The notes under the pieces: model-generated
What the model saw: only the letters and a program-made list of their open reading frames with translations
Databases searched by the model: none
What the model was told of the DNA's origin: nothing
Translations under genes and position numbers: made by a program
Shown: positions 16,486 through 27,680 of the stretch, one piece after another
Layout of the letters: each line of letters begins with the position of its first letter
Numbering within the stretch: the stretch's first letter is position 1
Source of the DNA: Noviherbaspirillum aridicola
Lineage (GTDB): Bacteria > Pseudomonadota > Gammaproteobacteria > Burkholderiales > Burkholderiaceae_D
Reading direction: 5' to 3'
Length of the DNA stretch: 64,000 bases
Assembly (NCBI RefSeq): GCF_019656455.1
Contig: NZ_BPMK01000002.1
Location: 124,001-188,000 of the forward strand

Positions 16486-18735
16486 ATGAATGAACAAGAA
16501 GCAAAGAAGAACTTTGGACCGATAGAGCTCTGGGGCGGGCTCGAATGCACGGTGAACCGTGTGATGGACGACTACTTCAGCCAGATGGACAGGAACGGGC
16601 ATGCACTGCGGCGCGACGACCTCGAGCGTTTCGCGTCGCTCGGCATACGCGCGATCCGCTATCCGGTGCTGTGGGAGCGGATCGCCCCCGACGGCCTCGA
16701 CAACGCGGACTGGTCGTGGTCGGACGAACGGCTGCCGGTACTGCGCGACCTCGGGGTGACGCCCATCGTCGGCCTCGTGCATCACGGCAGCGGCCCGCGC
16801 CACACCAGCCTCGTCGATCCGCAGTTCGCCGACAAGCTGGCCGAATACGCGGGCGCGGCCGCCCGCCGCTATCCCTGGGTCAAGAACTGGACCCCGGTCA
16901 ACGAGCCGACCACCACCGCGCGTTTCTCCGGCCTCTACGGCGTCTGGTATCCGCACGGGCGCGACGAACGCACTTTCGTGCAGACGCTGTTCAACCAGTG
17001 CAAGGCCGTGGTGCTGTCGATGCGCGCGATCCGGGAAGTCATTCCCGACGCCCGCCTGGTGCAGACCGACGACCTCGGCAAGACCTACAGCACGCCTGAG
17101 CTGGAACCGCTCGCCACCTTTTACAACGAGCGGCGCTGGCTGGGCTGGGACCTGTTGTGCGGCAAGATCGACGAGCAGCACGCGCTCTGGTCGTATCTGA
17201 TGGACACCGGCATTCCGGCCGAAGACATCCTCTGGTTCCGCGACAATCCCTGTCCGCCCGACGTGGTGGGCGTGAATTACTACATCACCAGCGAGCGCTG
17301 GCTCGACCACCGGGTCGAACGCTATCCGGAGCGCTACGTCCATACCTATCGCGATTTCCGCCACGCCGACATCGAGACGCCGCGCGCGCTGGCCACGCCC
17401 ACGCCCGGCATCGCCCCCCTGCTGCAGGAAGCCTGGGAACGCTACGGCCTGCCGCTGGCGGTGACGGAAGCGCACATCGATGCCAACCGCGAAGACCAGC
17501 TGCGCTGGCTGCAGGAAATCTGGGAAGCGGCGCACGAGGTGCGCGAAGCCGGTGTCGACATGCGCGCGGTGACGGTATGGGCGCTGCTTGGCTCCTTCGA
17601 CTGGAACTGCCTGGTGACCGCCTGCAAGGGCTATTACGAGCCCGGACCGTACGACGTGCGCGGACAACGCCCCCGCCCGACCGCGGTGGCGAACATGATG
17701 CGCGAGCTGTCGGCGCGACGCCCGCTCACCCATCCGGTGCTGCAGGGGCAGGGCTGGTGGCGACGGCCGGGGCGCTTCTTCTGCCCGCCGGTGGCCACCA
17801 GCGCCGCCGTCGCCTCGCTGACGATAGAACGCCTGCATGGGAGGAATCCGGTGCAACCCATCCTGATCACGGGCGCCACCGGCACCCTCGGACGCGCCTT
17901 CGCCCGCATCTGCGAAACCCGCAACCTCGCCTACCGGCTGCTCAGCCGTCAGGACATGGACATCGCGGACCCGGCTTCGGTCGAGCGCGCGATCGAGCGC
18001 TACCAGCCCTGGGCCATCATCAATACCGGCGGCTATGTCCGCGTCGACGATGCCGAAAGCGATGCCGAGCGCTGCTTCCGCGAGAACGCGCACGGCCCGG
18101 CGGTGCTGGCGATCGCCTGCGTGCGGCACAAGATACAGCTGCTCACCTATTCCAGCGATCTCGTGTTCGACGGCACCAGGCGGGAGCCCTATCTCGAAAG
18201 CGACGCCGTCGCCCCGCTCAACGTCTACGGCAAGAGCAAGGCGGAGGCCGAGCGCAAGGTGCTCGACACCTACCCGGACGCGCTCGTCATCCGCACCAGC
18301 GCGTTCTTCGGCCCCTGGGACAGCCATAACTTCCTCACCATCGCCCTGCGCACGCTGGCCGAGGGCTCGTCCTTCGTCGCCGCCAGCGATACCACGGTGT
18401 CGCCCACCTATGTGCCGGACCTGGTGCATGCCTCGCTCGACCTGCTGATCGACCGCGAAAAGGGCATCTGGCACCTGACCAATGCACAGGCCGTCACCTG
18501 GGCCGAGCTCGCGCGCAAGGCCTGCGCGCTCGCCGGCGTGGATGCCGGCCGGCTGGAAACGGCGTCGTGCGCGACGATGAAGCTGGCGGCGCGACGGCCC
18601 GCATACAGCGCGATGGCGAGCGAGCACGGCCTGCTGCTGCCGTCCCTGGACGACGCGCTCGAGCGCTACCTCCGGATGCGGCAGGAAGCTTCCGAGCAGG
18701 ACTATGCCGGCCAGGCGGCCAGCACGGGCAGCTGA
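16486..18735 (+). CDS. GH1 glycosidase-RmlD reductase fusion
   Basis: A 749-aa two-domain protein. Residues about 10-430 are a family 1 glycoside hydrolase with both catalytic glutamates, the acid/base in TPVNEP (E140) and the nucleophile in AVTEAH (E328). Residues about 457-735 are an RmlD-like NAD(P)-dependent sugar-nucleotide reductase with ITGATGTLGRAF and the active-site Y581-x3-K585 (VYGKSK). No signal peptide, so it should be cytoplasmic. An in-frame GTG at 17851 with GGGAGG six bases upstream could also make the reductase domain alone (294 aa, the normal RmlD length). First gene of the sigma-54-led operon with glf and a GT9 gene; the joint role in making or trimming a nucleotide-sugar or glycan is inferred. 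Confidence 0.88.
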   Translation: MNEQEAKKNFGPIELWGGLECTVNRVMDDYFSQMDRNGHALRRDDLERFASLGIRAIRYPVLWERIAPDGLDNADWSWSDERLPVLRDLGVTPIVGLVHHGSGPRHTSLVDPQFADKLAEYAGAAARRYPWVKNWTPVNEPTTTARFSGLYGVWYPHGRDERTFVQTLFNQCKAVVLSMRAIREVIPDARLVQTDDLGKTYSTPELEPLATFYNERRWLGWDLLCGKIDEQHALWSYLMDTGIPAEDILWFRDNPCPPDVVGVNYYITSERWLDHRVERYPERYVHTYRDFRHADIETPRALATPTPGIAPLLQEAWERYGLPLAVTEAHIDANREDQLRWLQEIWEAAHEVREAGVDMRAVTVWALLGSFDWNCLVTACKGYYEPGPYDVRGQRPRPTAVANMMRELSARRPLTHPVLQGQGWWRRPGRFFCPPVATSAAVASLTIERLHGRNPVQPILITGATGTLGRAFARICETRNLAYRLLSRQDMDIADPASVERAIERYQPWAIINTGGYVRVDDAESDAERCFRENAHGPAVLAIACVRHKIQLLTYSSDLVFDGTRREPYLESDAVAPLNVYGKSKAEAERKVLDTYPDALVIRTSAFFGPWDSHNFLTIALRTLAEGSSFVAASDTTVSPTYVPDLVHASLDLLIDREKGIWHLTNAQAVTWAELARKACALAGVDAGRLETASCATMKLAARRPAYSAMASEHGLLLPSLDDALERYLRMRQEASEQDYAGQAASTGS

Positions 18736-19938
<1,203 letters not shown>

Positions 19939-20042
19939 AGCCGCGGCGCGCGGCGGCGGCGGTTGGCAACGATCAAGCTAGCCGGTCGATGGTTTCCGTA
20001 TCATGGAATCCCCTAACAGGACACGAGGATGGGGAGATTCTC

Positions 20043-21110
20043 ATGGCGCTGACCAATACCGAACTGCAAGAGAATGCCGTCACCGGCCTGCTGCGCCGCC
20101 GCCAGGTCCGCTCGGTGGCGGTGTTCCGCGCGCTGCAGCTCGGCGACATGCTGTGCGCGGTGCCCGCCCTGCGTGCCCTCAGGGGCGCATTGCCGGCGGC
20201 GCGCATCACGCTCATCGGGCTGCCCTGGGCGCAGCAGTTCGCCGACCGCTTTCACCGCTACATCGATGATTTCATCGCCTTCCCCGGCCATCCGGCCTTT
20301 CCGGAACAGCCGGTCAGGGAAGCGCTGATCCCGGCATTTTTCCAGACCGTCCATGCGCGCAATTTCGATCTCGCGCTGCAGATGCATGGCAGCGGTCAGG
20401 TCAGCAACCAGATCATCGGCACCTTCGGCGCCGACATGGTCGCCGGCAGCGCCGCCGCAGGCGGCGACGCCGATCCGGAATGCTTCGTCGAATATCCGGA
20501 CGTGGGACCCGAGCCGCTGCGGCTGCTCAAGCTGACCGAGTTTCTCGGCGCGCCGACGCTGGGGAATGAACTCGAATTTCCGATCACCGCCGATGACGAG
20601 CGCGAGCTGCGCGAGAGCGGACTGGCCGGCGGCGCCGAGCCGGGCCGGTATCTCTGCATCCATCCCGGCGCGCGCTTCCGCGACAAGTGCTGGTCGCCGG
20701 CGCGCTTCGCCGAGGTGGCGGATGTCCTGGCGGAGGAATTCGGCCTGCAGGTGGTGCTGACCGGGGCGCCGAACGAGACCGATCTGACCGCCGAAGTCGC
20801 ATCGCTGATGCGCCACAGGGCGATCGACGCCGCCGGCCCGATCTCCATCGGTGCGATGGCGGCCCTGATGGCCGGCGCCCGCCTGCTCATCTGCAATGAC
20901 ACTGGGGTATCGCACATCGCCGCCGGCCTGCGCCTGCCGAGCGTGGTGGTGTTCAGCAAGGCCGACATGCAGCGCTGGGCGCCGCTCGATCAGAATCTGC
21001 ATCGCTGCCTCTGGGACCCGGAGGGCAGGCAGGCCGCCGCCGTGATCGATCATGCGCGGGCGCTGCTGGCCGCAGGCCAGAACACGCGCGCGGCGGGCGG
21101 GGCCGGCTAG
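20043..21110 (+). CDS. Glycosyltransferase family 9 protein
   Basis: A 355-aa GT-B glycosyltransferase of the ADP-heptose:LPS heptosyltransferase type. It has the N-terminal VAVFRALQLGDMLCAVPALRAL motif, CIHPGARFRDKCWSP at the start of the second domain, and the nucleotide-sugar region CNDTGVSHIAAGLRLPSVVVF. The donor is expected to be a nucleotide-heptose or similar, but substrate is not readable from sequence. ATG 20043 follows GGGGAG. The 104-bp gap from glf contains no terminator, so it probably belongs to the same operon. It resembles the other GT9 protein encoded convergently at 21186-22292. Confidence 0.87.
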   Translation: MALTNTELQENAVTGLLRRRQVRSVAVFRALQLGDMLCAVPALRALRGALPAARITLIGLPWAQQFADRFHRYIDDFIAFPGHPAFPEQPVREALIPAFFQTVHARNFDLALQMHGSGQVSNQIIGTFGADMVAGSAAAGGDADPECFVEYPDVGPEPLRLLKLTEFLGAPTLGNELEFPITADDERELRESGLAGGAEPGRYLCIHPGARFRDKCWSPARFAEVADVLAEEFGLQVVLTGAPNETDLTAEVASLMRHRAIDAAGPISIGAMAALMAGARLLICNDTGVSHIAAGLRLPSVVVFSKADMQRWAPLDQNLHRCLWDPEGRQAAAVIDHARALLAAGQNTRAAGGAG

Positions 21111-21120
21111 CATTCGCATG

Positions 21121-21140
21121 ACGCGGGGCGCCCCCCGCGT
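21121..21140. terminator. Hairpin between convergent glycosyltransferase genes
   Basis: Perfect 8-bp inverted repeat ACGCGGGG/CCCCGCGT with a CGCC loop in the 75-bp gap between two convergent genes. It has no T-run on either side, so it is at best a Rho-assisted or 3'-end-stabilising hairpin. Confidence 0.4.
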
Positions 21141-21185
21141 GTCACCCGCACCGGATCCGCCGGGGGCCGCGGCTTCGGCGCGACC

Positions 21186-22292
21186 TCACGTGGCGGATCG
21201 TGCAGTCCTTCCCGCAGTCTTTCCTTCCCTGAGCAGGTCCATCGCCAGGCCGATGACGTGCTCTATGCCGACCCGATCGACGAAGCTTTCGTCGTGCGCG
21301 CAGCGCGAGGTGAGGTTCTCTTCGCCGCAGACCGGGCAATGCACCTGCACCGACAGCGCGGGACGGTGGCCTTCCTGGCGCAGCGCGCCCGACTCGATCA
21401 GATTGGTCAGCCAGTAGATGCCCACCGCCGGCGTGCCGAGCGCGAGGCCGAGATGCAGCGGCCCCGTATCGTTCGACACGAGCAGGGATGCCCGGTCGAG
21501 CAGGCCGCACAGGCCCGACAGCGACAGCCGGCCGCTGAGGTCGACCGCGGGCGTGCGCATGCGCTCGATGACGGCGCGCACCACCGGCGCTTCCGCGTCG
21601 GTGCCGTTGACGGCGACCAGCAGACCCGCATCTGACAGCGCGTCCCCGACCGCGGCGAAGCGCTCGGGGGACCAGCAGCGCCTGCGGTCGGTGGAACCCG
21701 GTTGCAGCACGGCCAGGCGCCTGCCCGGCACGGGCGTCAGCACCGCGTCCGCCTCCCGCCTGTCGGCGTCGGTCGCCCGCAGGTCCGGCGCGCCGCCCAT
21801 GTCCACCATGCCCGCGCCGACCAGGCCCGTCACTTCCAGCATCTGCAGGCGGCGGTTCTGCATCGGGCCGTAATGCACGCTGCGGTCGAGCGCCGCGGCG
21901 CCGGGCGCGCGCATGCCGGCGGTCAGCCGCGCGCCGAAGCGCGTGACGAAGGGATTCGAATAATGCCCGCCGCCGAAGATCTGCAGCGCGATATCGAAAT
22001 GCCGCGCCTGCATGCGCGCGACGAAGTCCTCGACCCTGCGCGTGTCGACCTCGGCATCGGGCGGCAGGCCCACGCCGGGGGTGGGCGGAATGACTTCGAC
22101 TTCGTCTATCGGCCCGGGGCGGCCCGTCAGCAAGTCAGCATGCCACTGGCGCCCGATGTAGGTGATGCGTGCCTGCGGGTAGGCCGCCTTGAGCGCATGC
22201 AGGCAGGGCAGGGAAAAGACGAAGTCGCCGACCGCGTTGGGACGCAGCACCGCGATACGGCGCACATCGGACAGGCGGGAGGATTCAGCCAT
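21186..22292 (-). CDS. Glycosyltransferase family 9 protein
   Basis: A 368-aa heptosyltransferase-like GT-B enzyme: IAVLRPNAVGDFVFSLPCLHAL near the start, AVLQPGSTDRRRCWSPERFA in the middle and LVSNDTGPLHLGLALGTPAVGIYW for nucleotide-sugar binding. A C-terminal CPVCGEENLTSRCAHDESF segment has a CxxC plus a further Cys, possibly a small metal site, which is not usual in the family. ATG 22292 lies inside the end of the GT2 gene (8-bp overlap), so the two are translationally coupled. Last gene of the minus-strand set DUF4254-GT2-GT9. Confidence 0.86.
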   Translation of the reverse strand: MAESSRLSDVRRIAVLRPNAVGDFVFSLPCLHALKAAYPQARITYIGRQWHADLLTGRPGPIDEVEVIPPTPGVGLPPDAEVDTRRVEDFVARMQARHFDIALQIFGGGHYSNPFVTRFGARLTAGMRAPGAAALDRSVHYGPMQNRRLQMLEVTGLVGAGMVDMGGAPDLRATDADRREADAVLTPVPGRRLAVLQPGSTDRRRCWSPERFAAVGDALSDAGLLVAVNGTDAEAPVVRAVIERMRTPAVDLSGRLSLSGLCGLLDRASLLVSNDTGPLHLGLALGTPAVGIYWLTNLIESGALRQEGHRPALSVQVHCPVCGEENLTSRCAHDESFVDRVGIEHVIGLAMDLLREGKTAGRTARSAT

Positions 22293-23133
22293 GGTCCGGC
22301 CCCGCCGCGGCAAGCGCGAGAGGAAGCACCTTGGGCGCGTCCACCTCGCGGGTGGTGACCGTGGTCGGCAATTCCATGTGGTAGGCGCCGGAAGGAATCA
22401 GGCCGCAGCCTCCGTGGCGTTCCATCACGCGCAGCTGCGCCAGCACATCCTCGCCGCAGTGCGCTTCCGGCAGTTCGCGCCAGAAGTCGAAGCCGCCCGC
22501 GTCCCGGAGTTTCGCGGTGTCGAAGAGCACGCAGCCGCCTATCCATGCCACCTTGTAGAGACGGCTTCGCGCGCGGTCGATGCCCATGCGCGTCTGCACG
22601 TGCCAGAGATTGGCGGCGCTGTGCAGATGGTGGCGCGCCCATGCCGGGCTGTCCGGCGTGACCGTCTCCGGCTCTACCCGCGACTCCCAGAATTCGATCA
22701 CCTGCTGATGCGGCCGGATGTCGTCGATGAAGCTCAGGCCGTGCAGCGCGCTGCCGACGAAACCGCAGCGCTGTTCGCGGATCGCGCGCAGCATGCGTTC
22801 GACGAGGTCGGGTTCGAGCAGCACGTCGTCATCGAGGAACAGGCAGTAGGGCGAGCGCGCCTGCGACAGCAGGAAGGCCCGCTGCTCGGCCATGCCGCGG
22901 CGCGGCAAGTGGCGCAGGCAGAGCACCTCGCGGCCGCCGGCGCGCAGCAGCCGCAGCACCGCCTGGACCTCCGGCGCCTCGAAGCCGGCCGGGCCGGCCT
23001 GGTCCGACTGGTCGGACACGACAATGCGTATCCCGGCCAGCGTCTGCGCGGCCAGCGAGGCAAGCGTGACGGCCAGCGCGCCGGCACGGTTGCAGGTGGG
23101 GATCAGCACATCGACGACAGCATTTGCACTCAT
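22285..23133 (-). CDS. Glycosyltransferase family 2 protein
   Basis: A 282-aa GT-A enzyme. The VDVLIPTCNRAGALAVTLAS start, LFLDDDVLLEPD (the metal-binding DXD region) and the acceptor-side GGFDFWRELPEAHCGEDVLA are all present. There is no membrane segment. It should transfer a sugar from a nucleotide donor during glycan assembly on the cytoplasmic face. The ATG overlaps the DUF4254 stop as ATGA, and its own end overlaps the GT9 start. Confidence 0.88.
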   Translation of the reverse strand: MSANAVVDVLIPTCNRAGALAVTLASLAAQTLAGIRIVVSDQSDQAGPAGFEAPEVQAVLRLLRAGGREVLCLRHLPRRGMAEQRAFLLSQARSPYCLFLDDDVLLEPDLVERMLRAIREQRCGFVGSALHGLSFIDDIRPHQQVIEFWESRVEPETVTPDSPAWARHHLHSAANLWHVQTRMGIDRARSRLYKVAWIGGCVLFDTAKLRDAGGFDFWRELPEAHCGEDVLAQLRVMERHGGCGLIPSGAYHMELPTTVTTREVDAPKVLPLALAAAGPDHG

Positions 23134-23765
23134 GCGGCCATTCCTTGTGCCGCCTGGCCCGGCTTGCCGTACAGGTAGGGGTTGAGGGTGGGGTCGTTGT
23201 ACATCTTGAACTGGCGATAGATCTTGAACCATGCGCGGCCGGCGGCGGCGTCGGCCAGCAGCTGGTCGAGGCAGGCGGCGAGGTCGCGCCTTTGCATGCC
23301 GAGGCGCTGCAGCTTCTCGCGGCACTTGTCGATGTGTTCCTGGCTGGCGTCGACACGCTCGGTCTGCTCGCGCATGTGGAAGATCTTGAGGCTGAGGATG
23401 GACAGGCGGTCCGTCATCGCGCCGGCCGTCTCGCTGTTGAGGCGGGCGCCGGGCGCGGGCGGCTCGTCGCCGAGCTGGCCGAGTGCGGTCAGAATGGCTT
23501 CGTCGATGCACTCCACCGCGTCATTGCGCTTCTGGTTGTACTGGTCGATGAGCCGCTTGCTCGCGGCGATCGCCTCGGGGCCGACGTCTGTGCGGCGGGC
23601 CTTGTCTTCCTCGTTCCACAGCAAGGTGTTGTAGCGGTGGTTGGCGGCGATCCACTGCCAGACGCCGTCGCGCTGCTGCCCGGAATCCTGCTCGGGCCAG
23701 CCCGCGGCGGCGAGCATGCTGTCGTGGAACTGCACGATCGATTGCGCATCGGGTTCGTTCTGCAT
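23130..23765 (-). CDS. DUF4254 protein of the glycan locus
   Basis: A 211-aa soluble helical protein of the DUF4254 family: FHDSMLAAAGWPEQD, the WQWIAANHRYNTLLWNEEDKAR segment, a central YNQKRNDAVECIDEAIL and DRLSILSLKIFHMREQ. The biochemical function is unknown. Members are typically encoded beside GT9 and GT2 genes, as here. ATG 23765 follows AAAGGAAC and is chosen over an in-frame codon at 23816. First gene of a coupled set with GT2 and GT9. Confidence 0.83.
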   Translation of the reverse strand: MQNEPDAQSIVQFHDSMLAAAGWPEQDSGQQRDGVWQWIAANHRYNTLLWNEEDKARRTDVGPEAIAASKRLIDQYNQKRNDAVECIDEAILTALGQLGDEPPAPGARLNSETAGAMTDRLSILSLKIFHMREQTERVDASQEHIDKCREKLQRLGMQRRDLAACLDQLLADAAAGRAWFKIYRQFKMYNDPTLNPYLYGKPGQAAQGMAA

Positions 23766-23996
23766 GGTGTTCCTTTCAGTGAGGTCTTTCCTTGAAGCCG
23801 CAACTGCAAGAAGCATGCTAATGCGTCAATGCCCCGCCTGCCTTGCTTGGCCGCAGGAGTAGCCGCCGGCCGTCGTGCAATTCCTGCACGCCCATGTAAA
23901 TTGGAAATGCCGTTCTGCAGCTTCGCTTTCCTCGACGCAGGCATTGAAAGCCGGGCCGGGGGCACCATGTAATGACGGTCCGACAAGGAGGCCGTC

Positions 23997-24503
23997 ATGA
24001 ACCTGAATGAACTCAAGCAAAGCTTTTCCACACTGTTCGACTCGGTTGCGGAGGGCTGGCAGCATCTGCGGCAGTCCGCGTCCACCGCGCTCACCGGCTT
24101 CAGGCCGGGACAGGACACCGGCCTGCCCGACAGGAAGCAGGTCGACGACATGTTCTTCATTCCTTCGGGCACCTGGTCCATGCTCGGCAACAACCTGTTC
24201 GAGGACGAGAGGCGCGTCGTGGTGCAGCTGGAAATCCCCGGCATGGACAAGAGCGCGCTGCAGGTGGAAATCCAGGAAAACCTGCTGGTGGTGCGCGGCG
24301 AAAAGCGCTTCCGCCGCGAGGATACGGAAGGCCGATATCGCGTGCTGCAGTGCGCGTACGGCAGCTTCGAGCGCGTGGTGCCCCTGCCCGCGGCGGTGGT
24401 CAGCGAGCAGGCCGTGGCGAGCTACGCCGACGGCGTGCTGCGGGTGGAACTGCCGAAAGTGACGGCGAGCGAGGCACGCCGGCACACCGTCAGGATCGAC
24501 TGA
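23997..24503 (+). CDS. Hsp20/alpha-crystallin small heat shock protein
   Basis: A 168-aa ATP-independent holdase. The alpha-crystallin domain spans about 70-160, with VVVQLEIPGMDKSALQVEI, LLVVRGEKRF and the C-terminal GVLRVELPK signature. The N-terminal arm is about 65 residues. AAGGAGG precedes ATG 23997. It is convergent with the phytochrome gene and their ends overlap by 14 bp. A CCCATGT at 23891 resembles a sigma-32 -10 element, but no matching -35 is seen. Confidence 0.92.
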   Translation: MNLNELKQSFSTLFDSVAEGWQHLRQSASTALTGFRPGQDTGLPDRKQVDDMFFIPSGTWSMLGNNLFEDERRVVVQLEIPGMDKSALQVEIQENLLVVRGEKRFRREDTEGRYRVLQCAYGSFERVVPLPAAVVSEQAVASYADGVLRVELPKVTASEARRHTVRID

Positions 24504-27500
24504 GGGTATTGTCCCCGCCCGGCGCCTGGCGCAGCAGTTCGGTGACGCGCGCCGCGAATGCCTGGAGCGCGAAGGGCTTGCCGAGGAGCGCGGGTGCGGG
24601 TCCCGGTGCCCGGCCGGCCTGCATCGCCGCATCGCCGTAACCGCTGATGAGCAGCGCCTGGAGTTGCGGCCGCAGCGCGCGCGCCTGCGACAGCAGCTTC
24701 CAGCCGTCGATGCGGCCGGGCAGGCCGACGTCGCTCACCAGCAGGTCGACGCGCGCGCCTTCCTCCAGGGCGGCGAGCGCGGCTTCCCCGCTGTCGGCCT
24801 CGGTCACGCGGCAGCCGAGTTCGAACAGCATCTCCCGCAGCAGCGAGCGCAGCTGGGGTTCATCCTCGACCAGCAGGACATCGGCGTCGAGCGCTGCCTG
24901 CAGCGGACCCCCGTCCGCCACGGGGAGCGCCGTGTCGTCGGCGTCGCCATGGAAGCGCGGCAGGATGATGGACACCGTCGTCCCCTGTCCGGGCACGCTG
25001 CGTATGCGCGTCTGCCCGCCGGACTGCCTGGCGAAGCCGTAGATCGTCGACAGGCCGAGGCCGGTGCCCTTGCCCACCGGCTTGGTGGTGAAGAAGGGAT
25101 CGAAGGCGCGCGCCGCCACCTCGGGCGGCATGCCTGTGCCGCTGTCGCTCACGCTGATGGCGACATAATCGCCCGGCGCCAGCTCCAGCTCCCGTGCCTC
25201 ATCCCCCGCCAGCGGCAGGCGCCGCGTCTCCAGCGTGAGCAGTCCGCCTTCCGGCATCGCGTCGCGCGCGTTGATCGTCAGGTTGAGCAATGCGTTTTCC
25301 AGCTGGTTGGCATCGCACAGCACCGGCCATGGCGCGCCGTCGAGCCGCAGCTCGAGGCGGATGGCCGGCCCCACCGCGCGCTGCATCAGGTCCCGTATGC
25401 CGGTCGACAGCGCGTTGACATCGACCGCGCTCGCGCGCAGCGTCTGCTGCCGCGCGAAGGAGAGCAGACGGTGGATGAGGGCGGCCGCGCGGTCGGTAGC
25501 GCCGGTCGCGGTGTCGATGTAGCGGCCCAGCCCCTCGGTCTGCCCCTGCCGCAACCGCAGGTTCAGCAGCTCCATGCTGCTGACGATGCCGGCCAGCAGG
25601 TTGTTGAAGTCGTGCGCGATGCCGCCGGTGAGCTGCCCGAGCGCTTCCATCTTCTGGCTCTGGTGCAGCTGCGCATGGGCGCGCTCGAGTTCGGCGGTGC
25701 GCGCCGCGACCCTCACCTCCAGCAGCTCGTTGATGTCGCGCAGCGCGGCTTCCATCGCCTTGCGCTCGCTCACGTCGCGGAAGAAGATCGCCAGGCCGTC
25801 GGCCGACGGATAGATGCGGATGTCCAGCCACAGCGGCGCCGCCGCCGAACCTGCTTGCTGCTCCAGCGCCTGCGGCGCGCGCTCGGCCAGCGCCTGGCGG
25901 CAGCGCTGCAGCACCTCGGCCGGGAAGGCCTGCGGGCAGAAGTCGCCGAGCGCGCGCCCCGCCGGCTGTCCGGCCTGCCGCTGCGCGAGCCGCATGCCTT
26001 CGGTGTTGAGCCGCAGGATGCGCAGCGCACGGTCGACCAGGACGAAGCCTTCGCCTATGGCTTCCAGGATCTCGCTGCTGCGGTCGCGCTCCACGCGCAG
26101 CGCCCCCTCGAACTCCTTGCGCGCAATCTGTTCGCGCCGTTCCAGCAGCTGCCGCCTCAGCTCGAGCGCCGCGTCGGCATCCACCGACGACCAGCGGCGC
26201 GACTGGCCGCGCACCGCTTCCTGCCATAGCGCGAAGGACTTGCGCGGATGCAGCCGACCCTCCTCGGCCTCGGCGGGCTTGTGCGGATCGCCGGCCCAGC
26301 GCCGGGCTTCCACCACTTCGCGGCGCACCGCGATCAGATGGTCGCCGGCATCGCCGAGGCGGCAGTACAGCGCGCCGCAGGCCATCGGTGCCAGGTCCGC
26401 CAGCGCGGGATCGAGCAGGGAGAGCTGCCGGCTGTAGGTGAGCATGCCCTGCAGCGAGTGTTCGAGCGCGGCCCGCAGCGGTCCCGGGGCACCCGGCGCC
26501 AGCGCGGCGCCGAAGGCGAACTCCCGTCCGCCGATACGCAGCAGCAGGGTATCGGCGGACAGCGCTTCGAGCATGTGCGGCGCGGCCTGCTGCAGCGCCT
26601 CGTCGAAGCCGGCGCCGGCCGCCATGGCTTCGCCCGCCCGCCGCAGGGCGCGGCCTCTTTCCTCGCCCAGGCGGGCTTTTTCGGCGCGCATGATGCTGGC
26701 CACCGCGTACGAGGCCAGTTCGGCCAGCGCCTTGCAGCGCAGCCGCATGCCGACCGGCACCTGCCGGGGCGAGGCATGGTGGCAAGTGATCATGCCCCAT
26801 AGCCGGTCGCCGCAGAGCAGCGACATCGTCAGGGAGGCGCGCACGCCCATGTTGCCGAGGTACTCCAGGTGTACCGGCGCGACGTTGCGCAGCGTGCAGA
26901 AGCTCATGTCCGGAGACGGGCCGGCCGGCGTCAGCGGGACCGGCTCGTAGGCGGTGTCGGGAATGATCCTGAAGTGGTTCAGCGTGAACAGTTGCCGCGC
27001 CTGCGCCGGGATGTCGGAGGCAGGGAAGTGATGGCCGAGGAAGGAGTCGGAATATACATCGTTGCGTTCCTCGGCGATCACCATGCCGTGCCAGTCTTCA
27101 TCGAAGCGATAGACGATGCAGCGGTCGAAGCCGGTGAAGCGCCGCACTTCCCTCGCCAGCAGCCGGCACAGCTGCTCATGCGTCTCGCAGGCGCCGATCG
27201 CGCCGAACGGCAGCTCGCCCTGCAGCACGCCGGCGGCCGTCGGGTCGTCGTCGGCCGCTTCGAATTCCGCCAGCAGCTGACCGCCCGCGGCGCTGTAGGA
27301 CATGGTGCACGGCCGGGCGCCGGGCGGCACCGGCAGGATGCGGGTCGGCGACACTGAATGCAGCTCCCCACCCGCCACCGCCTCGCGCAGCCGGGCGCAG
27401 CACTCGGCGCCCAGCAGGTCATCGAGCGGCCGGCCGACCGCCTCGCGCGCCGGCATGCCGAGCAAGTCCCGCAGGTTGTCGCTGGCCTGCAGGATTTGCA

Positions 27501-27609
27501 GATCGTCGGGCCGCAGCACCAGCAGTGCGCCGAACGGCTGTATCAGGCCGGGGATGTGGATGGGCTCCCTGTCGCAGGCGGAAAGGTCGGCCGTCTCGTT
27601 TTTTTGCAT
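24490..27609 (-). CDS. Bacteriophytochrome hybrid histidine kinase
   Basis: A 1039-aa red/far-red light sensor. The biliverdin-attachment Cys12 lies in [18 protein letters not shown] before the PAS2 domain (to about 120). GAF (about 145-305) has [22 protein letters not shown] (about 325-500) shows the tongue motifs WAGDP and HPRKSFALW. Then come a PAS domain (about 530-640), a HisKA with [11 protein letters not shown], an HATPase with [20 protein letters not shown] and GKGTGLGLS, and a C-terminal receiver (about 915-1035; [15 protein letters not shown]). Hybrid kinases of this type pass phosphate onward to a regulator not found here. No heme oxygenase (bphO) is adjacent, so biliverdin must come from elsewhere. 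ATG 27609 lacks a strong ribosome site. Confidence 0.94.
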   Translation of the reverse strand: MQKNETADLSACDREPIHIPGLIQPFGALLVLRPDDLQILQASDNLRDLLGMPAREAVGRPLDDLLGAECCARLREAVAGGELHSVSPTRILPVPPGARPCTMSYSAAGGQLLAEFEAADDDPTAAGVLQGELPFGAIGACETHEQLCRLLAREVRRFTGFDRCIVYRFDEDWHGMVIAEERNDVYSDSFLGHHFPASDIPAQARQLFTLNHFRIIPDTAYEPVPLTPAGPSPDMSFCTLRNVAPVHLEYLGNMGVRASLTMSLLCGDRLWGMITCHHASPRQVPVGMRLRCKALAELASYAVASIMRAEKARLGEERGRALRRAGEAMAAGAGFDEALQQAAPHMLEALSADTLLLRIGGREFAFGAALAPGAPGPLRAALEHSLQGMLTYSRQLSLLDPALADLAPMACGALYCRLGDAGDHLIAVRREVVEARRWAGDPHKPAEAEEGRLHPRKSFALWQEAVRGQSRRWSSVDADAALELRRQLLERREQIARKEFEGALRVERDRSSEILEAIGEGFVLVDRALRILRLNTEGMRLAQRQAGQPAGRALGDFCPQAFPAEVLQRCRQALAERAPQALEQQAGSAAAPLWLDIRIYPSADGLAIFFRDVSERKAMEAALRDINELLEVRVAARTAELERAHAQLHQSQKMEALGQLTGGIAHDFNNLLAGIVSSMELLNLRLRQGQTEGLGRYIDTATGATDRAAALIHRLLSFARQQTLRASAVDVNALSTGIRDLMQRAVGPAIRLELRLDGAPWPVLCDANQLENALLNLTINARDAMPEGGLLTLETRRLPLAGDEARELELAPGDYVAISVSDSGTGMPPEVAARAFDPFFTTKPVGKGTGLGLSTIYGFARQSGGQTRIRSVPGQGTTVSIILPRFHGDADDTALPVADGGPLQAALDADVLLVEDEPQLRSLLREMLFELGCRVTEADSGEAALAALEEGARVDLLVSDVGLPGRIDGWKLLSQARALRPQLQALLISGYGDAAMQAGRAPGPAPALLGKPFALQAFAARVTELLRQAPGGDNTLSRS

Positions 27610-27680
27610 GAAGAAAGTTGCGGCGCCGGCCGCAAGGACTGTGGACGCAACTGATATACCGCTTTGCGGACGGAAAGTTC

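Noticed and set aside
23880-23900. CCCATGT as a sigma-32 promoter of the hsp20 gene
   Set aside because: No CTTGAA-like -35 at the right distance.
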